Below are positions 36,008-45,321 of a DNA stretch of 64,000 nucleotides, piece after piece (positions within the stretch are counted from its first letter, which is position 1; every line of letters begins with the position of its first letter). The translations under genes and the position numbers were made by a program. Origin of the DNA: an uncultured Lachnospiraceae bacterium (GTDB lineage: Bacteria; Bacillota; Clostridia; Lachnospirales; Lachnospiraceae); contig CANQSA010000009.1 of the NCBI GenBank assembly GCA_947626415.1, positions 29,935 to 93,934 of the forward strand. Direction: 5' to 3'. The notes below the pieces were generated by a model. That model was not told the origin of the DNA and ran no database searches. It was given only the letters and a program-made list of their open reading frames with translations.

Positions 36008-36205
36008 AGGTTTACTCCTTTGATTCAGCTGTAAGAACACTATACCACAATTTTTTTTATTTTCCACTACCATTTTTAAAAACTTTGTTGTATACTGAAA
36101 CTATCAAAATCTAATATCTTGAATCTTTCATGCATATCTGTAAAATTACCCGGAGATTTCATGTGAATAGTGAATATAAGAGAACACACAGAGAGGAGTA
36201 TATCT

Positions 36206-37660
36206 TTGAGAGAAAAATTATTGACGCTTCCGATTAAGGAGCTGCGCGAAATCGCGAAAACATGCGGGATCAGCAATGTGTCCGTTATGCGGAAACAGCA
36301 GCTGGTCGATCAGATTCTGAAAGTAAATGAGAATCGGACGGAACCGGAGCCGGCTCAGGCGAGCTTTTCGGCTTATCCGGAACCGGACGGGAAAAAGGAA
36401 CGGACGGAGTCAGAACAGAAAGAACCGGAACGGAACGAAGCGGAGACGGGAGAACCGGAGAGAAAAGAAACGGAATTACAGCAGGAGCCGGAGGACCCGG
36501 AACAGACTGCGGAACAGCGGGTGCCCGATCTGCCGGGAAGCGAGCGCGCCCACGGAATCCTGGAAGTCCTGGCGGAAGGCTACGGATTTATCCGGTGTGA
36601 CAATTATATGCCGGGGGATGATGATGTCTATGTTTCCGCGGCGCAGATCAAACGCTTTAATCTGAAAACCGGCGATATCCTGACCGGAAAGATGCGCCCC
36701 AATACCGGAAACGGAAGATATGGCGGCCTGTATTATCTGGAATGTGTCAACGACCGTTCTCTGGAGGAAGCCAGAGCCAGAAAGAATTTCGAAGATCTGA
36801 CGCCTGTTTTTCCCAATGAGCGGATCCATCTGGAAACCGGCAGTCGGAATCTTGCCATGCGGATCGTCGATCTGATCTCCCCAATCGGAAAGGGGCAGAG
36901 AGGTATGATCGTTTCTCCGCCCAAAGCGGGAAAAACCACCCTGTTAAAGGCAATCGCCAATTCCGTCGTACAGAATAATCCGGAGATGAACCTGATCATT
37001 CTGCTGATCGACGAGCGGCCGGAGGAAGTCACCGATATCAAAGAGGCGATTTCAGGCGGAAAAGTGGAAGTGATCCATTCCACATTCGATGAACTGCCGG
37101 AACATCACAAACGGGTTTCGGAAATGACCATTGAGCGGGCAAAACGGCTGGTAGAACACGGACAGGACGTAATGATCCTGCTGGACAGCATTACCCGTCT
37201 GGCGCGGGCCTATAACCTGACGATCCCTGCCAGCGGACGTACCCTGTCCGGCGGTCTGGATCCGGCGGCCCTGCATATGCCCAAGAAGTTTTTCGGCGCG
37301 GCAAGAAATATGCGGGAGGGCGGCAGCCTGACGATCCTGGCGACGGCTCTGGTCGATACCGGAAGCAAGATGGACGATGTGGTATTTGAGGAATTTAAGG
37401 GCACCGGCAACATGGAACTGGTATTGGATCGGAGAATGTCGGAACGCAGGGTATTTCCGGCAGTTGATATCTTAAAGTCCGGAACCAGGCGGGAGGATCT
37501 GCTTTTGTCGGAAGAAGAGCAGAAGGCGACCATTGCCATCCGGCGGGCGACGACAAGCGGCCGGAGTGATGATGTGGCAGAGCGGGTACTGGACCTGTTC
37601 CACCGTACCAGGAGCAATCGGGAGTTTGTAGAGGCGGTACAAAAAGTAAGGCTGTATTAG
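36206..37660 (+). CDS. rho: Transcription termination factor Rho
   Basis: A 484-residue hexameric RNA helicase. An N-terminal helical Rho_N domain (about 1-40) is followed by a Glu/Pro/Arg-rich low-complexity insert (about 45-112). The RNA-binding cold-shock-like domain is [20 protein letters not shown]; Walker A is [23 protein letters not shown] and the Q/R loops follow. I choose the TTG at 36206 because GAGAGGAG lies seven bases before it; a GTG at 36170 lacks a ribosome site. The insert is absent from E. coli Rho and is discussed in the findings. Confidence 0.95.
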   Translation: MREKLLTLPIKELREIAKTCGISNVSVMRKQQLVDQILKVNENRTEPEPAQASFSAYPEPDGKKERTESEQKEPERNEAETGEPERKETELQQEPEDPEQTAEQRVPDLPGSERAHGILEVLAEGYGFIRCDNYMPGDDDVYVSAAQIKRFNLKTGDILTGKMRPNTGNGRYGGLYYLECVNDRSLEEARARKNFEDLTPVFPNERIHLETGSRNLAMRIVDLISPIGKGQRGMIVSPPKAGKTTLLKAIANSVVQNNPEMNLIILLIDERPEEVTDIKEAISGGKVEVIHSTFDELPEHHKRVSEMTIERAKRLVEHGQDVMILLDSITRLARAYNLTIPASGRTLSGGLDPAALHMPKKFFGAARNMREGGSLTILATALVDTGSKMDDVVFEEFKGTGNMELVLDRRMSERRVFPAVDILKSGTRREDLLLSEEEQKATIAIRRATTSGRSDDVAERVLDLFHRTRSNREFVEAVQKVRLY

Positions 37661-37671
37661 GAAAAAAAGTA

Positions 37672-37700
37672 TTGATTTCCTAAAAAAGCTGTGCTATACT
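37672..37700 (+). promoter_or_regulatory. Promoter for rpmE
   Basis: TTGATT at 37672-37677 and TATACT at 37695-37700, spacer 17. A leader of about 70 nt with a possible GGGC/GCCC stem could hold the autoregulatory site of L31; that part is inference. Confidence 0.7.
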
Positions 37701-37775
37701 TAACAAGCTGTTTGAAAACTTAGGGCACTAGTTACAGTTAGGCCCGAGGGAAAAAGTTTGAGAGAGGTGAATCGA

Positions 37776-37976
37776 ATGAAAGAAGGAATCCATCCGGCGT
37801 ATCATCAGGCAACCGTAACCTGTAACTGTGGAAATACCTTTACAACAGGTTCCACAAAGGAGAATATTCACGTGGAGATCTGCTCCAAGTGCCATCCGTA
37901 TTATACAGGTCAGCAGAAGTCTGTTGCAGCGCGCGGACGTATTGATAAGTTCAATCGTAAGTACGGAATTCAGTAA
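37776..37976 (+). CDS. rpmE: Ribosomal protein L31, zinc-binding form
   Basis: A 66-residue 50S protein. The zinc ligands CNC (C16, C18) and CSKC (C36, C39) mark the C+ paralogue, which in Bacilli is replaced under zinc shortage by a C- form. The start after GAGAGGTGA is clear. It stands between its own promoter and terminator; in many Clostridia it adjoins the DUF1385-prmC-prfA group, as here. Confidence 0.97.
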   Translation: MKEGIHPAYHQATVTCNCGNTFTTGSTKENIHVEICSKCHPYYTGQQKSVAARGRIDKFNRKYGIQ

Positions 37977-37992
37977 GAATATCAGGAATTTT

Positions 37993-38025
37993 AAGGTTGA
38001 GACTTATATCGTCTCAACCTTTTTG
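37993..38025 (+). terminator. Intrinsic terminator after rpmE
   Basis: AAGGTTGAGAC with GTCTCAACCTT around a seven-base loop, then TTTT. Confidence 0.88.
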
Positions 38026-38075
38026 CAATTTTACGGATAAGCGGATTTTGATGCATGATCCGGAAAGTGTGAGGA

Positions 38076-39128
38076 ATGATGAATAAGAAAGAGAAAAAAT
38101 GCCGGACATCGAACTGCGGCGTCAGCATCGGCGGTCAGGCGGTGCTGGAAGGCATCATGATGAAAAACGGCATTCAATATGCGGTGGCTGTGCGCAAGCC
38201 TAATCAGGAGATTGAGGTAAAGGTGGACGAATATCCGGGTGCCGGATATGGGAAGAAGTTCTTTAACCTGCCCTTTATCCGGGGAATTTTCCGGTTTATC
38301 GATTCCATGGTGCTGGGAATTAAGACACTGACCTATTCCGCAGAGTTTTACGATGAGGAAGAACCGGAAAAGAAGGATGCTTCGGATGGAAAGGAAGCGT
38401 CCGCAGATATGCCAAAAGAGTCGTCCGCAGAGCAGCCGGAAGAACCCAAGAAGGGTTTTTTGGAGCGCGTGCTGGGAGATAAGGCGGAGAGCGTTATCAT
38501 GGGGTTTACGGTCTTTATTTCCGTAGTGATCTCCGTGGCGCTGTTTATGATGCTGCCGCTGTTTATTTCGGAGCTTCTGCAGAAATATGTGCCATTTATC
38601 AAGGATTCTTATGTGCCGGTGATCGAGGCCGTTGTAAAGATCGCTCTGTTTATTTTATATATTGTCCTGATCTCGAAGATGAAAGATATTCAGCGTACTT
38701 TCATGTATCATGGCGCGGAGCACAAATGTATTAACTGTATCGAGCACGGTATGGAGCTGAATGTGGAAAATGTGCTGAAAAGCTCCCGGTATCATAAGCG
38801 GTGCGGGACCAGTTTCCTGCTGATCGTTATGATCATCAGTATCGTATTTTTTATTTTTATCCGTTCTGAAAATGTATGGCTGCGGTATGGGATCCGGCTG
38901 CTGCTGATCCCTGTGATCGCGGGGATTTCCTATGAGGTGATCCGGCTGGCGGGCAGAAGCGACAGTCTGCTGGTGAAGATTGTCAGCGCGCCGGGCCTGG
39001 GCCTGCAGCGGTTTACGACAAAGGAGCCGGACGCGCAGATGGCAGAGGTAGCGATCGCGGCAGTGGAAGCGGTCTTTGACTGGAGAAGCTATCTGGCGGA
39101 ACAGGAGACGAAGGAGACAGATGAGTAG
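38076..39128 (+). CDS. DUF1385 family membrane protein
   Basis: A 350-residue protein found beside prmC and prfA in many Firmicutes; the function is not known. It begins with the GGQAVLEGIMMK signature and has a charged Glu/Ser/Lys linker (about 92-128). Then come several membrane helices and the conserved FMYHGAEHKCINCIEHG motif, whose His/Cys residues could bind metal. Either ATG 38076 or 38079 could be used. Its last eight bases overlap prmC, which implies translational coupling. Confidence 0.9.
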   Translation: MMNKKEKKCRTSNCGVSIGGQAVLEGIMMKNGIQYAVAVRKPNQEIEVKVDEYPGAGYGKKFFNLPFIRGIFRFIDSMVLGIKTLTYSAEFYDEEEPEKKDASDGKEASADMPKESSAEQPEEPKKGFLERVLGDKAESVIMGFTVFISVVISVALFMMLPLFISELLQKYVPFIKDSYVPVIEAVVKIALFILYIVLISKMKDIQRTFMYHGAEHKCINCIEHGMELNVENVLKSSRYHKRCGTSFLLIVMIISIVFFIFIRSENVWLRYGIRLLLIPVIAGISYEVIRLAGRSDSLLVKIVSAPGLGLQRFTTKEPDAQMAEVAIAAVEAVFDWRSYLAEQETKETDE

Positions 39129-39972
39129 CGAAACACGCAGTCTGCAGGAATGGCTGCGCTACGCGAAGCAGCGGTTTGCCGAAGCCGGCGTACCGGAACC
39201 GGAGGCTGACGCCCGGATTTTACTGGAAGCGGCGTTTTCTGTAGACCGGACACAGTTTTATCTGCACCCGGAACGGATTCCGCTACCCCGGCAGGCAGAG
39301 CAGTTTTTGGATATGGTGGAAAAGCGGTGCGCGCGGATTCCCGTACAGTATATTACCGGGAAACAGACGTTTATGGGGCTTTCCTTTGACGTAGTGCCTG
39401 CGGTACTGATTCCCAGAATGGATACGGAGATCCTGGTGGAGACAGTGCTGAGCTGGATCGGCGGCAGGAAAGCGGAGGTGCTGGATCTGTGCACCGGAAG
39501 CGGCTGTATTGCCGTCAGTATTGCCAAACTGGCCAGGAACGCCCGGGTAACCGCATCGGATATTTCCGCGGAGGCCCTGGAAACGGCAAAGAAAAACAGC
39601 AGACAAAACGGCACGGATATCCGGTTTTTAGAAGGAGATTTATTTACGCCATTCTGCAGGGAAGAGCGCTTTGACGCAATCGTATCCAACCCGCCGTATA
39701 TTCCCTGCGCAGAGCTTGCACAACTGGAACCGGAAGTCAGAGACTGGGAGCCGGCGCTTGCGTTAGACGGAAGCGCGGACGGGCTGGCTTTTTACCGGCG
39801 GATCATCCGGGAAGCGCCCGTACATTTGAAAGACGGCGGACTGCTGGCATTTGAGATCGGATATGAACAGGGAAAAGCCGTCAGTGAACTGATGCGGCAG
39901 GCCGGATTTGGCGGCGTCTGCGTACAAAAAGATCTGGCCGGTCTTGACCGGGTTGTAACAGGTGAGAAGTAG
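39121..39972 (+). CDS. prmC: Release factor glutamine methyltransferase
   Basis: A 283-residue SAM-dependent enzyme that methylates the glutamine of the GGQ motif in release factors. A helical N-domain (1-75) precedes the Rossmann part with LDLCTGSGCIAVS and the catalytic NPPYIP. It starts inside the DUF1385 gene and is followed nine bases later by its substrate's gene, prfA, a classical arrangement. Confidence 0.96.
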   Translation: MSSETRSLQEWLRYAKQRFAEAGVPEPEADARILLEAAFSVDRTQFYLHPERIPLPRQAEQFLDMVEKRCARIPVQYITGKQTFMGLSFDVVPAVLIPRMDTEILVETVLSWIGGRKAEVLDLCTGSGCIAVSIAKLARNARVTASDISAEALETAKKNSRQNGTDIRFLEGDLFTPFCREERFDAIVSNPPYIPCAELAQLEPEVRDWEPALALDGSADGLAFYRRIIREAPVHLKDGGLLAFEIGYEQGKAVSELMRQAGFGGVCVQKDLAGLDRVVTGEK

Positions 39973-39981
39973 GAGGAGCCT

Positions 39982-41064
39982 ATGTTTGATAAATTGGAAG
40001 ATATTTTAAAGCGATATGAGGAAGTCCAGGCAGAACTGATGCAGCCGGATGTGGCGAACGATCAGAAGCGGTTTCGCGACCTGATGAAGGAGCAGAGCGA
40101 TCTGCAGCCGATCGTGGAAGCCTATACGGAATATAAGAACTGCAATCAGACGGTAGAGGACAGTCTGCTGATGCTGGATGAAGAGAATGATGAAGAGATG
40201 CGCGAAATGGCGAAGGAGGAACTGAATGCAGCCAGAGCGCGGATTGAAGAACTGGAGCAGCATATGAAGATCCTGCTGCTGCCGAAGGATCCCAATGACG
40301 ATAAAAACATTATCGTGGAGATCAGAGCCGGCGCAGGCGGAGAGGAAGCGGCGCTGTTTGCGGCGGAATTATTCCGTATGTACAGCCATTACGCCGAGTC
40401 TCAAAGATGGAAGATCGAACTGGTCAATGTGGACGATACGGGAATCGGCGGCATGAAAGAAGTGGAATTTATGGTTAAGGGCAAAGGCGCGTATTCGCTG
40501 ATGAAATACGAAAGCGGCGTCCATCGGGTACAGCGGGTGCCGGAAACGGAGTCCGGCGGCCGGATCCATACTTCCACGGCGACTGTGGCGGTAATTCCGG
40601 AAGCGGAGGACGTAGACGTGGTAATTGACGAAAAGGATATCCGGATCGATGTGATGCGGGCTTCCGGTAACGGCGGTCAGTGCGTCAATACGACGGATTC
40701 CGCCGTTCGGCTGACCCATTATCCGACCGGAATCGTGATTTACAGCCAGACCGAGAAATCCCAGATCCAAAATCGGGAGAAGGCCTTTACGCTGCTGCGC
40801 GCCAAATTGTATGATCTGGAAATGCAGAAGGCCCATGACGCGGAGGCGGAGGCGAGAAGAAGCCAGATCGGAACCGGAGACCGTTCCGAGAAAATCCGTA
40901 CCTATAATTTCCCGCAGGGCCGCGTGACCGATCACCGGATCGGACTTACGCTCTATAAGCTGGAAAAAATCATGAACGGCGATATCCAGGAGATCATTGA
41001 CGGCTGCATTGCGGCGGATCAGGCTGCCAAACTGGCAAAGGTAAATGAGGAACAAGCAGGATAG
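39982..41064 (+). CDS. prfA: Peptide chain release factor 1
   Basis: A 360-residue protein that ends translation at UAA and UAG. The GGQ motif at 231-233 ([15 protein letters not shown]) hydrolyses peptidyl-tRNA and is the methylation target of PrmC. Domain order and length are standard. AGGAGCC precedes the start. A 22-base gap leads to the aldo/keto reductase. Confidence 0.97.
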   Translation: MFDKLEDILKRYEEVQAELMQPDVANDQKRFRDLMKEQSDLQPIVEAYTEYKNCNQTVEDSLLMLDEENDEEMREMAKEELNAARARIEELEQHMKILLLPKDPNDDKNIIVEIRAGAGGEEAALFAAELFRMYSHYAESQRWKIELVNVDDTGIGGMKEVEFMVKGKGAYSLMKYESGVHRVQRVPETESGGRIHTSTATVAVIPEAEDVDVVIDEKDIRIDVMRASGNGGQCVNTTDSAVRLTHYPTGIVIYSQTEKSQIQNREKAFTLLRAKLYDLEMQKAHDAEAEARRSQIGTGDRSEKIRTYNFPQGRVTDHRIGLTLYKLEKIMNGDIQEIIDGCIAADQAAKLAKVNEEQAG

Positions 41065-41086
41065 CAACAGAAAACGGAGGTAAGAA

Positions 41087-42214
41087 ATGGAACGATATTT
41101 TGGCGAACAGACACCGAAGCTGGGATTTGGTCTGATGCGTCTGCCTAAAAAAGGACATGGCAAGATCGATATTGAGCAGACCAAGAAAATGGTGGATCTG
41201 TTCATGGAAGCCGGTCTCACGTATTTTGATACCGCCTATGTGTATGACGACGGCGATTCCGAGCGAGCCGCAAAAGCGGCGCTGGTCGATCGGTATCCGC
41301 GGGAAAGTTTTACGTTGGCAACGAAGCTGTGCGCCTGGATGGGCGTACACAATGAAAAAGCCGCCAAGCAGCAGTTTTATACCAGTCTGGAACGGACCGG
41401 CGCAGGTTATTTTGACTATTATCTGCTGCATGCTCTGCAGGCGGGGAACTATAAGACCTATGATAAGTATCACATCTGGGATTTTGTAAAGGAACAGAAG
41501 GAAAAGGGTCTGATTAAGCACTGGGGCTTTTCGTTCCACGCAACGCCGGATATTCTGGACGAACTGCTGACGGAACACCCGGATGTGGAGTTTGTGCAGC
41601 TGCAGCTTAATTATGCGGATTGGGAAAATCCGCATGTCACGGCCCGTGAAAATTACGAAGTGGCAAGAAAGCACGGAAAGTCCATTGTCGTTATGGAGCC
41701 GGTAAAGGGCGGCGCTTTGGCCAAGCCGCCGAAGAAGGTGGGAGAGATCTTCCGGGAAGCGAACCCGGATGCTTCTTACGCTTCCTGGGCGATCCGGTAT
41801 GCCGCTTCCTTAGATGGGATTATTACGGTACTTTCCGGTATGTCTAATCTGGAGCAGATGCAGGATAATCTGTCTTATATGAAAAACTTTAAGCCGCTGG
41901 ATGCGAAGGAACAGGAAGCAATCCGCAAGGCGCAGGAGATCATGACCGGCGTAAAATCCATTCCCTGTACCGCATGTCACTATTGTACGGCAGGCTGTCC
42001 GAAACAGATTCCGATTCCGGAAATCTTTGCGGCCAGAAACCAGCAGCTTGTCTGGGGACAGCTGGCAGAAGGACGCCGGCAGTATGCGAAAGCTGTGGAG
42101 ACCGGCGGCAGAGCCGGTGACTGTATTGCCTGCGGCCAGTGCGAACGGGCATGTCCGCAGCAGATCGATGTCATTACGCGCTTAAAGGACTGCGCGGTGC
42201 AGTTTGACGTGTAA
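41087..42214 (+). CDS. Aldo/keto reductase with C-terminal ferredoxin domain
   Basis: A 375-residue oxidoreductase. The barrel has the AKR motif YFDTAYVYDDGDSE, a catalytic lysine in TLATKLCAW and a histidine in GFSFHATPD. From about 285 there is a ferredoxin-like tail with cysteine clusters CTACHYCTAGCP and CIACGQCERACP, enough for two 4Fe-4S clusters. Members of this group occur in anaerobes with unclear substrates. AGGAGG-like GGAGGT precedes the start. A terminator follows, so this is probably the last gene of the prfA transcript. Confidence 0.9.
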   Translation: MERYFGEQTPKLGFGLMRLPKKGHGKIDIEQTKKMVDLFMEAGLTYFDTAYVYDDGDSERAAKAALVDRYPRESFTLATKLCAWMGVHNEKAAKQQFYTSLERTGAGYFDYYLLHALQAGNYKTYDKYHIWDFVKEQKEKGLIKHWGFSFHATPDILDELLTEHPDVEFVQLQLNYADWENPHVTARENYEVARKHGKSIVVMEPVKGGALAKPPKKVGEIFREANPDASYASWAIRYAASLDGIITVLSGMSNLEQMQDNLSYMKNFKPLDAKEQEAIRKAQEIMTGVKSIPCTACHYCTAGCPKQIPIPEIFAARNQQLVWGQLAEGRRQYAKAVETGGRAGDCIACGQCERACPQQIDVITRLKDCAVQFDV

Positions 42215-42265
42215 TTGCTTTACATAAGGGACTAAAGTTTTTGAAATGTTTTTGTTTATAGCAGG

Positions 42266-42295
42266 AGTGGTATTCGTATTTGAATACCACTTTTT
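42266..42295 (+). terminator. Intrinsic terminator after the aldo/keto reductase
   Basis: AGTGGTATTC with GAATACCACT around a six-base loop, then a T run. Confidence 0.88.
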
Positions 42296-42312
42296 AATTA
42301 TAATAAATTATA

Positions 42313-42341
42313 TTGACAATATGAACTTAATGATATATAAT
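42313..42341 (+). promoter_or_regulatory. Consensus promoter for the Rpn-like gene
   Basis: TTGACA at 42313-42318 and TATAAT at 42336-42341, spacer 17, within a markedly AT-rich stretch. The leader is about 80 nt. Confidence 0.85.
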
Positions 42342-42426
42342 GTAGTTTAAATGAAATAATAATTTCATAAATCTACAGATTGTTATTGAAAAACGAAAGG
42401 AATTATAGTATAGTAAAGGAGGTTCC

Positions 42427-43263
42427 ATGAAATGTTTTGAAGATCTGACTTTCTGCGACGACTTCATGTTCTGTAAAGTCATGGCGAACCCGGAGGTCTG
42501 CCGCGGCGTTTTGGAAATAATCCTGGGCCGGAAGATCGCAGAAGCAAAACTGGTTATCAGCACACAGGAGAGCATTCAGAACGCCTATGCCGCCAAAGGG
42601 ATCCGACTGGACGTGATGGCGGATGATGAGTCGCATACCCGCTATAATGTGGAGATGCAGGTTCAGCTGGTCCGTGCCTTGCCCAAGCGGGCCCGGTATT
42701 ATTCCGGGCAGATGGATCTGAATCTGCTGCGGCAGGGAATGGAGTACGAGGAACTGCCGGATACCATCGTGATCTTCCTCTGCATGTTCGACCCATTTGG
42801 ACGTGGCCGGTGTCGCTATACTTTCCAGAGGCAATGCCAGGAAGAGGAAGACTTATATTTGGAAGAAGGAACAAAGATTGTATTCGTCAATGCGGGCGGG
42901 AATACGGAAGAGGCGGATCCTCTGCTGCGGGAGTTCCTTACTTATCTGAAGTGTCCTGAACAGGTAAGCGGGGACGGCGGAGCACTGGTACAGAAGCTGG
43001 AGCAGGAAGTAGAAAAAGTAAAAAAGGACTATCAGTCCAGGGAGGCGTATATGAAATTAGAGTTAATGATGCGGGATCGGGAGAGGGAAGGTTTTGAGAG
43101 AGGCCGACAGTCCGGCGAGCAGTCTGGATTTGCACGGGGCGAACAGTCGGAGCGCCAAAAAATTGTGAAAAGTCTGATCGATTTTATCAAGCCGGAAGAG
43201 ATTGCAAGCCGGCTGGGGCTGCCGCTGGAGGAAGTGCTGCGGTTGAGCAGAAATCAGAAATAA
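42427..43263 (+). CDS. Rpn/PD-(D/E)XK nuclease family protein (putative transposase-related)
   Basis: A 278-residue protein of the Rpn-like group, known for recombination-promoting nuclease activity and often annotated as 'PD-(D/E)XK nuclease family transposase'. It opens DLTFCDDFMFCKVM, and the catalytic-type residues are D in IRLDVMADD and the E of YNVEMQVQ. The C-terminal third is a charged coiled coil with repeated ERGRQSGEQSG-like segments, then a helix that ends LGLPLEEVLRL. Such genes vary in copy number between strains; the AT-rich flanks suggest acquisition. No inverted ends or target duplication mark a transposon. Confidence 0.85.
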   Translation: MKCFEDLTFCDDFMFCKVMANPEVCRGVLEIILGRKIAEAKLVISTQESIQNAYAAKGIRLDVMADDESHTRYNVEMQVQLVRALPKRARYYSGQMDLNLLRQGMEYEELPDTIVIFLCMFDPFGRGRCRYTFQRQCQEEEDLYLEEGTKIVFVNAGGNTEEADPLLREFLTYLKCPEQVSGDGGALVQKLEQEVEKVKKDYQSREAYMKLELMMRDREREGFERGRQSGEQSGFARGEQSERQKIVKSLIDFIKPEEIASRLGLPLEEVLRLSRNQK

Positions 43264-43295
43264 AGGAATTCTAATTCGCCGCGGACCACATAATG

Positions 43296-43335
43296 GGAAC
43301 CATGCACACTCTTATTTTTTGGTATGCATGGTTCC
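43296..43335. terminator. Inverted repeat between convergent genes
   Basis: GGAACCATGCA with TGCATGGTTCC around an 18-base loop that contains a T run. It may end either transcript, but the T tract is in the loop, so this is uncertain. Confidence 0.45.
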
Positions 43336-43347
43336 GGGTTTGCCCGT

Positions 43348-43524
43348 CTAGCAGTCTCTGGGGAGATATTTATCGATCATGCTCCAGAGCGTATCGTGGA
43401 ACATCATGGCCTGTGTTTTCCATTGCCTGTGTTTCATGGTCTGAAACTCCACTTCTTCCTGTAATTTTTTAATCTCTGCTTCCAAAGATTCGATCTTTGC
43501 TTCTAATGATTCATTCTCTGACAT
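43348..43524 (-). CDS. Small coiled-coil protein
   Basis: A 58-residue protein that starts MSENESLEAKIESLEAEIKK with perfect heptads to about residue 28, then HRQWKTQAMMFHDTLWSMIDKYLP. No family is recognised. The ribosome site AGGGG is modest. It lies convergent to the Rpn-like gene in the AT-rich patch and could belong to the same acquired segment. Real expression is plausible but unproven. Confidence 0.55.
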   Translation of the reverse strand: MSENESLEAKIESLEAEIKKLQEEVEFQTMKHRQWKTQAMMFHDTLWSMIDKYLPRDC

Positions 43525-43675
43525 AGCGTTTACCCCTGCACAACACAACCAATCGTTACACCTGATATCATAGCATATTTTGGAAAAAAATCACGAATTT
43601 TCCATCTCAAAATACAGACATTATTCGACAGTGGGAAGTATTTTCTATATTCGGGTAAAAAATTCGGAAAAAGGC

Positions 43676-43703
43676 TTGCAAATCCATGTAAAAATGGTAA
43701 GAT
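43676..43703 (+). promoter_or_regulatory. Promoter for the zinc-ribbon/glmM operon
   Basis: TTGCAA at 43676-43681 and TAAGAT at 43698-43703, spacer 16. Confidence 0.6.
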
Positions 43704-43768
43704 TTACACGTACCTGATTTGCGTATGTGAGCGTTTTTCGATGTGGTCAGCCCGGAGATGGAGGAAAA

Positions 43769-43981
43769 ATGCTGGAGATATATTTATGTAAAACCTGTGG
43801 AAAATATGCCTTAGTCAGCAGAACCTCCCATAGAAAGGACGGGGATATCTGCCGTGCCTGCGGCAGCAAGATGCAGTTGTCGGATCTGACTTACGAGCAG
43901 TGGATCAGACTCCTGCCCGAAGAACGGGAAGCGTGGGTACAAAAAGAAAGTTTAGCCGGAATGGAGAAGAAGAATGGGTAA
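43769..43981 (+). CDS. Small zinc-ribbon protein upstream of glmM
   Basis: A 70-residue protein with paired cysteines CKTC (C7, C10) and CRAC (C28, C31), which form a compact zinc ribbon, followed by a helical YEQWIRLLPEEREAW tail. No named family is recognised. ATG 43769 follows ATGGAGGAAAA. Its stop overlaps the glmM start by eight bases, so the two are translationally coupled; a role in controlling glmM or cell-wall precursor supply is possible but not shown. Confidence 0.75.
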   Translation: MLEIYLCKTCGKYALVSRTSHRKDGDICRACGSKMQLSDLTYEQWIRLLPEEREAWVQKESLAGMEKKNG

Positions 43982-45317
43982 GTATTTTGGAACGGACGGA
44001 TTCAGAGGAGAAGCAAATGTTACGCTGACGGTAGAGCATGCGTTTGAAGTAGGGCGCTTCCTGGGATGGTATTATGGGAGAGACCACAAGTGTAAGGTTG
44101 CAATCGGAAAGGATACCAGACTGAGCAGCTATATGTTTGAATATGCACTGGCAACCGGGCTGACAGCTTCCGGCGCGGATGTGTATCTGCTGCATGTGAC
44201 TACAACCCCCAGCGTTTCCTATGTGGTAAGAACGGAAGATTTTGACTGCGGGATCATGATCTCGGCCAGCCATAACCCATATTATGACAACGGAATTAAG
44301 ATCGTCAATTCCAACGGAGAGAAGATGTCGGAAGACGTGATCCTGGAAATTGAAGCTTATCTGGATAAAAAGACCGGGCCGGTGCCGCTGGCAACCGGTG
44401 AGAAGATCGGAAAGACTACGGATTATTCGGCGGGCAGAAACCGGTATATGGGATATCTGATGTCTTTGGCAATCCGCAGCTTTAAGGGAGTCAAGGTAGG
44501 ACTGGACTGTGCAAACGGCAGTTCCTTTTCCATTGCGAAGAGTGTATTTGACGCCCTGGGCGCCCAGACTTATGTGATCCACAATGAGCCAAACGGCGTG
44601 AATATCAATACCGACTGCGGGTCCACGCATATCGGAGATCTGCAGCGATTTGTAGTAGAGAAAGGGCTGGATGTGGGCTTTGCCTATGACGGCGACGCGG
44701 ACCGCTGCCTGGCGGTAGATGAGAACGGCACACTGGTAGACGGTGATAAGATCCTGTATATTTGCGGGACCTATATGAAAGAACAGGGAATGCTTGAAAA
44801 TAATACGGTTGTAACAACCGTAATGTCAAATATGGGATTATATAAGGCATTTGACGCGGCGGGCATTTGCTATGAAAAGACTGCGGTCGGAGACAAATAT
44901 GTCTATGAGAATATGAGCAATAACGGGCACAGACTGGGCGGAGAACAGTCCGGGCACATTATTTTCAGCAAATACGCGACGACCGGCGACGGAATCTTAA
45001 CTTCCTTAAAGATTATGGAAGTAATGCTGGAAAAGAAGCAGAAGCTGTCTACGCTGGCATCTCCGGTGACAATCTACCCTCAGCTGCTGCACAATGTCCG
45101 GGTAACGGATAAGCGGGCGGCCCAGGAGGATGCGGACGTAAAAGCGGCAGTCGCAGCCGTAGAAGAAGCGCTGGGCAGCAACGGGCGGATCCTGGTCCGG
45201 GAAAGCGGAACGGAACCGCTGGTGCGTGTCATGGTAGAAGCGGAAACACAGGAGATCTGCAGAAAATATGTGGATTCTGTGGTAGAAGTGATCGAACGGA
45301 AAGGATATGGGAGGTAA
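43974..45317 (+). CDS. glmM: Phosphoglucosamine mutase
   Basis: A 447-residue enzyme that interconverts glucosamine-6-P and glucosamine-1-P for UDP-GlcNAc and wall synthesis. The N-terminus is GKYFGTDGFRGEAN; the phosphorylated serine is S99 in SASHNPYYDNGIK; the metal loop is DGDADRCLAVD; the sugar-binding GGEQSGH and the phosphate-binding RESGTEPLVRVM are present. The length is normal. It overlaps the zinc-ribbon gene at its 5' end. Confidence 0.95.
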   Translation: MGKYFGTDGFRGEANVTLTVEHAFEVGRFLGWYYGRDHKCKVAIGKDTRLSSYMFEYALATGLTASGADVYLLHVTTTPSVSYVVRTEDFDCGIMISASHNPYYDNGIKIVNSNGEKMSEDVILEIEAYLDKKTGPVPLATGEKIGKTTDYSAGRNRYMGYLMSLAIRSFKGVKVGLDCANGSSFSIAKSVFDALGAQTYVIHNEPNGVNINTDCGSTHIGDLQRFVVEKGLDVGFAYDGDADRCLAVDENGTLVDGDKILYICGTYMKEQGMLENNTVVTTVMSNMGLYKAFDAAGICYEKTAVGDKYVYENMSNNGHRLGGEQSGHIIFSKYATTGDGILTSLKIMEVMLEKKQKLSTLASPVTIYPQLLHNVRVTDKRAAQEDADVKAAVAAVEEALGSNGRILVRESGTEPLVRVMVEAETQEICRKYVDSVVEVIERKGYGR

Positions 45318-45321
45318 TACA

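Noticed and set aside
37660..37776. tRNA or other stable RNA near rpmE
   Set aside because: No cloverleaf or GTTCGA arm; the sequence is explained by promoter and leader.
42427..43263. Complete insertion sequence around the Rpn-like gene
   Set aside because: No terminal inverted repeats or target-site duplication found on either side; only the single gene and hairpins of neighbouring terminators.
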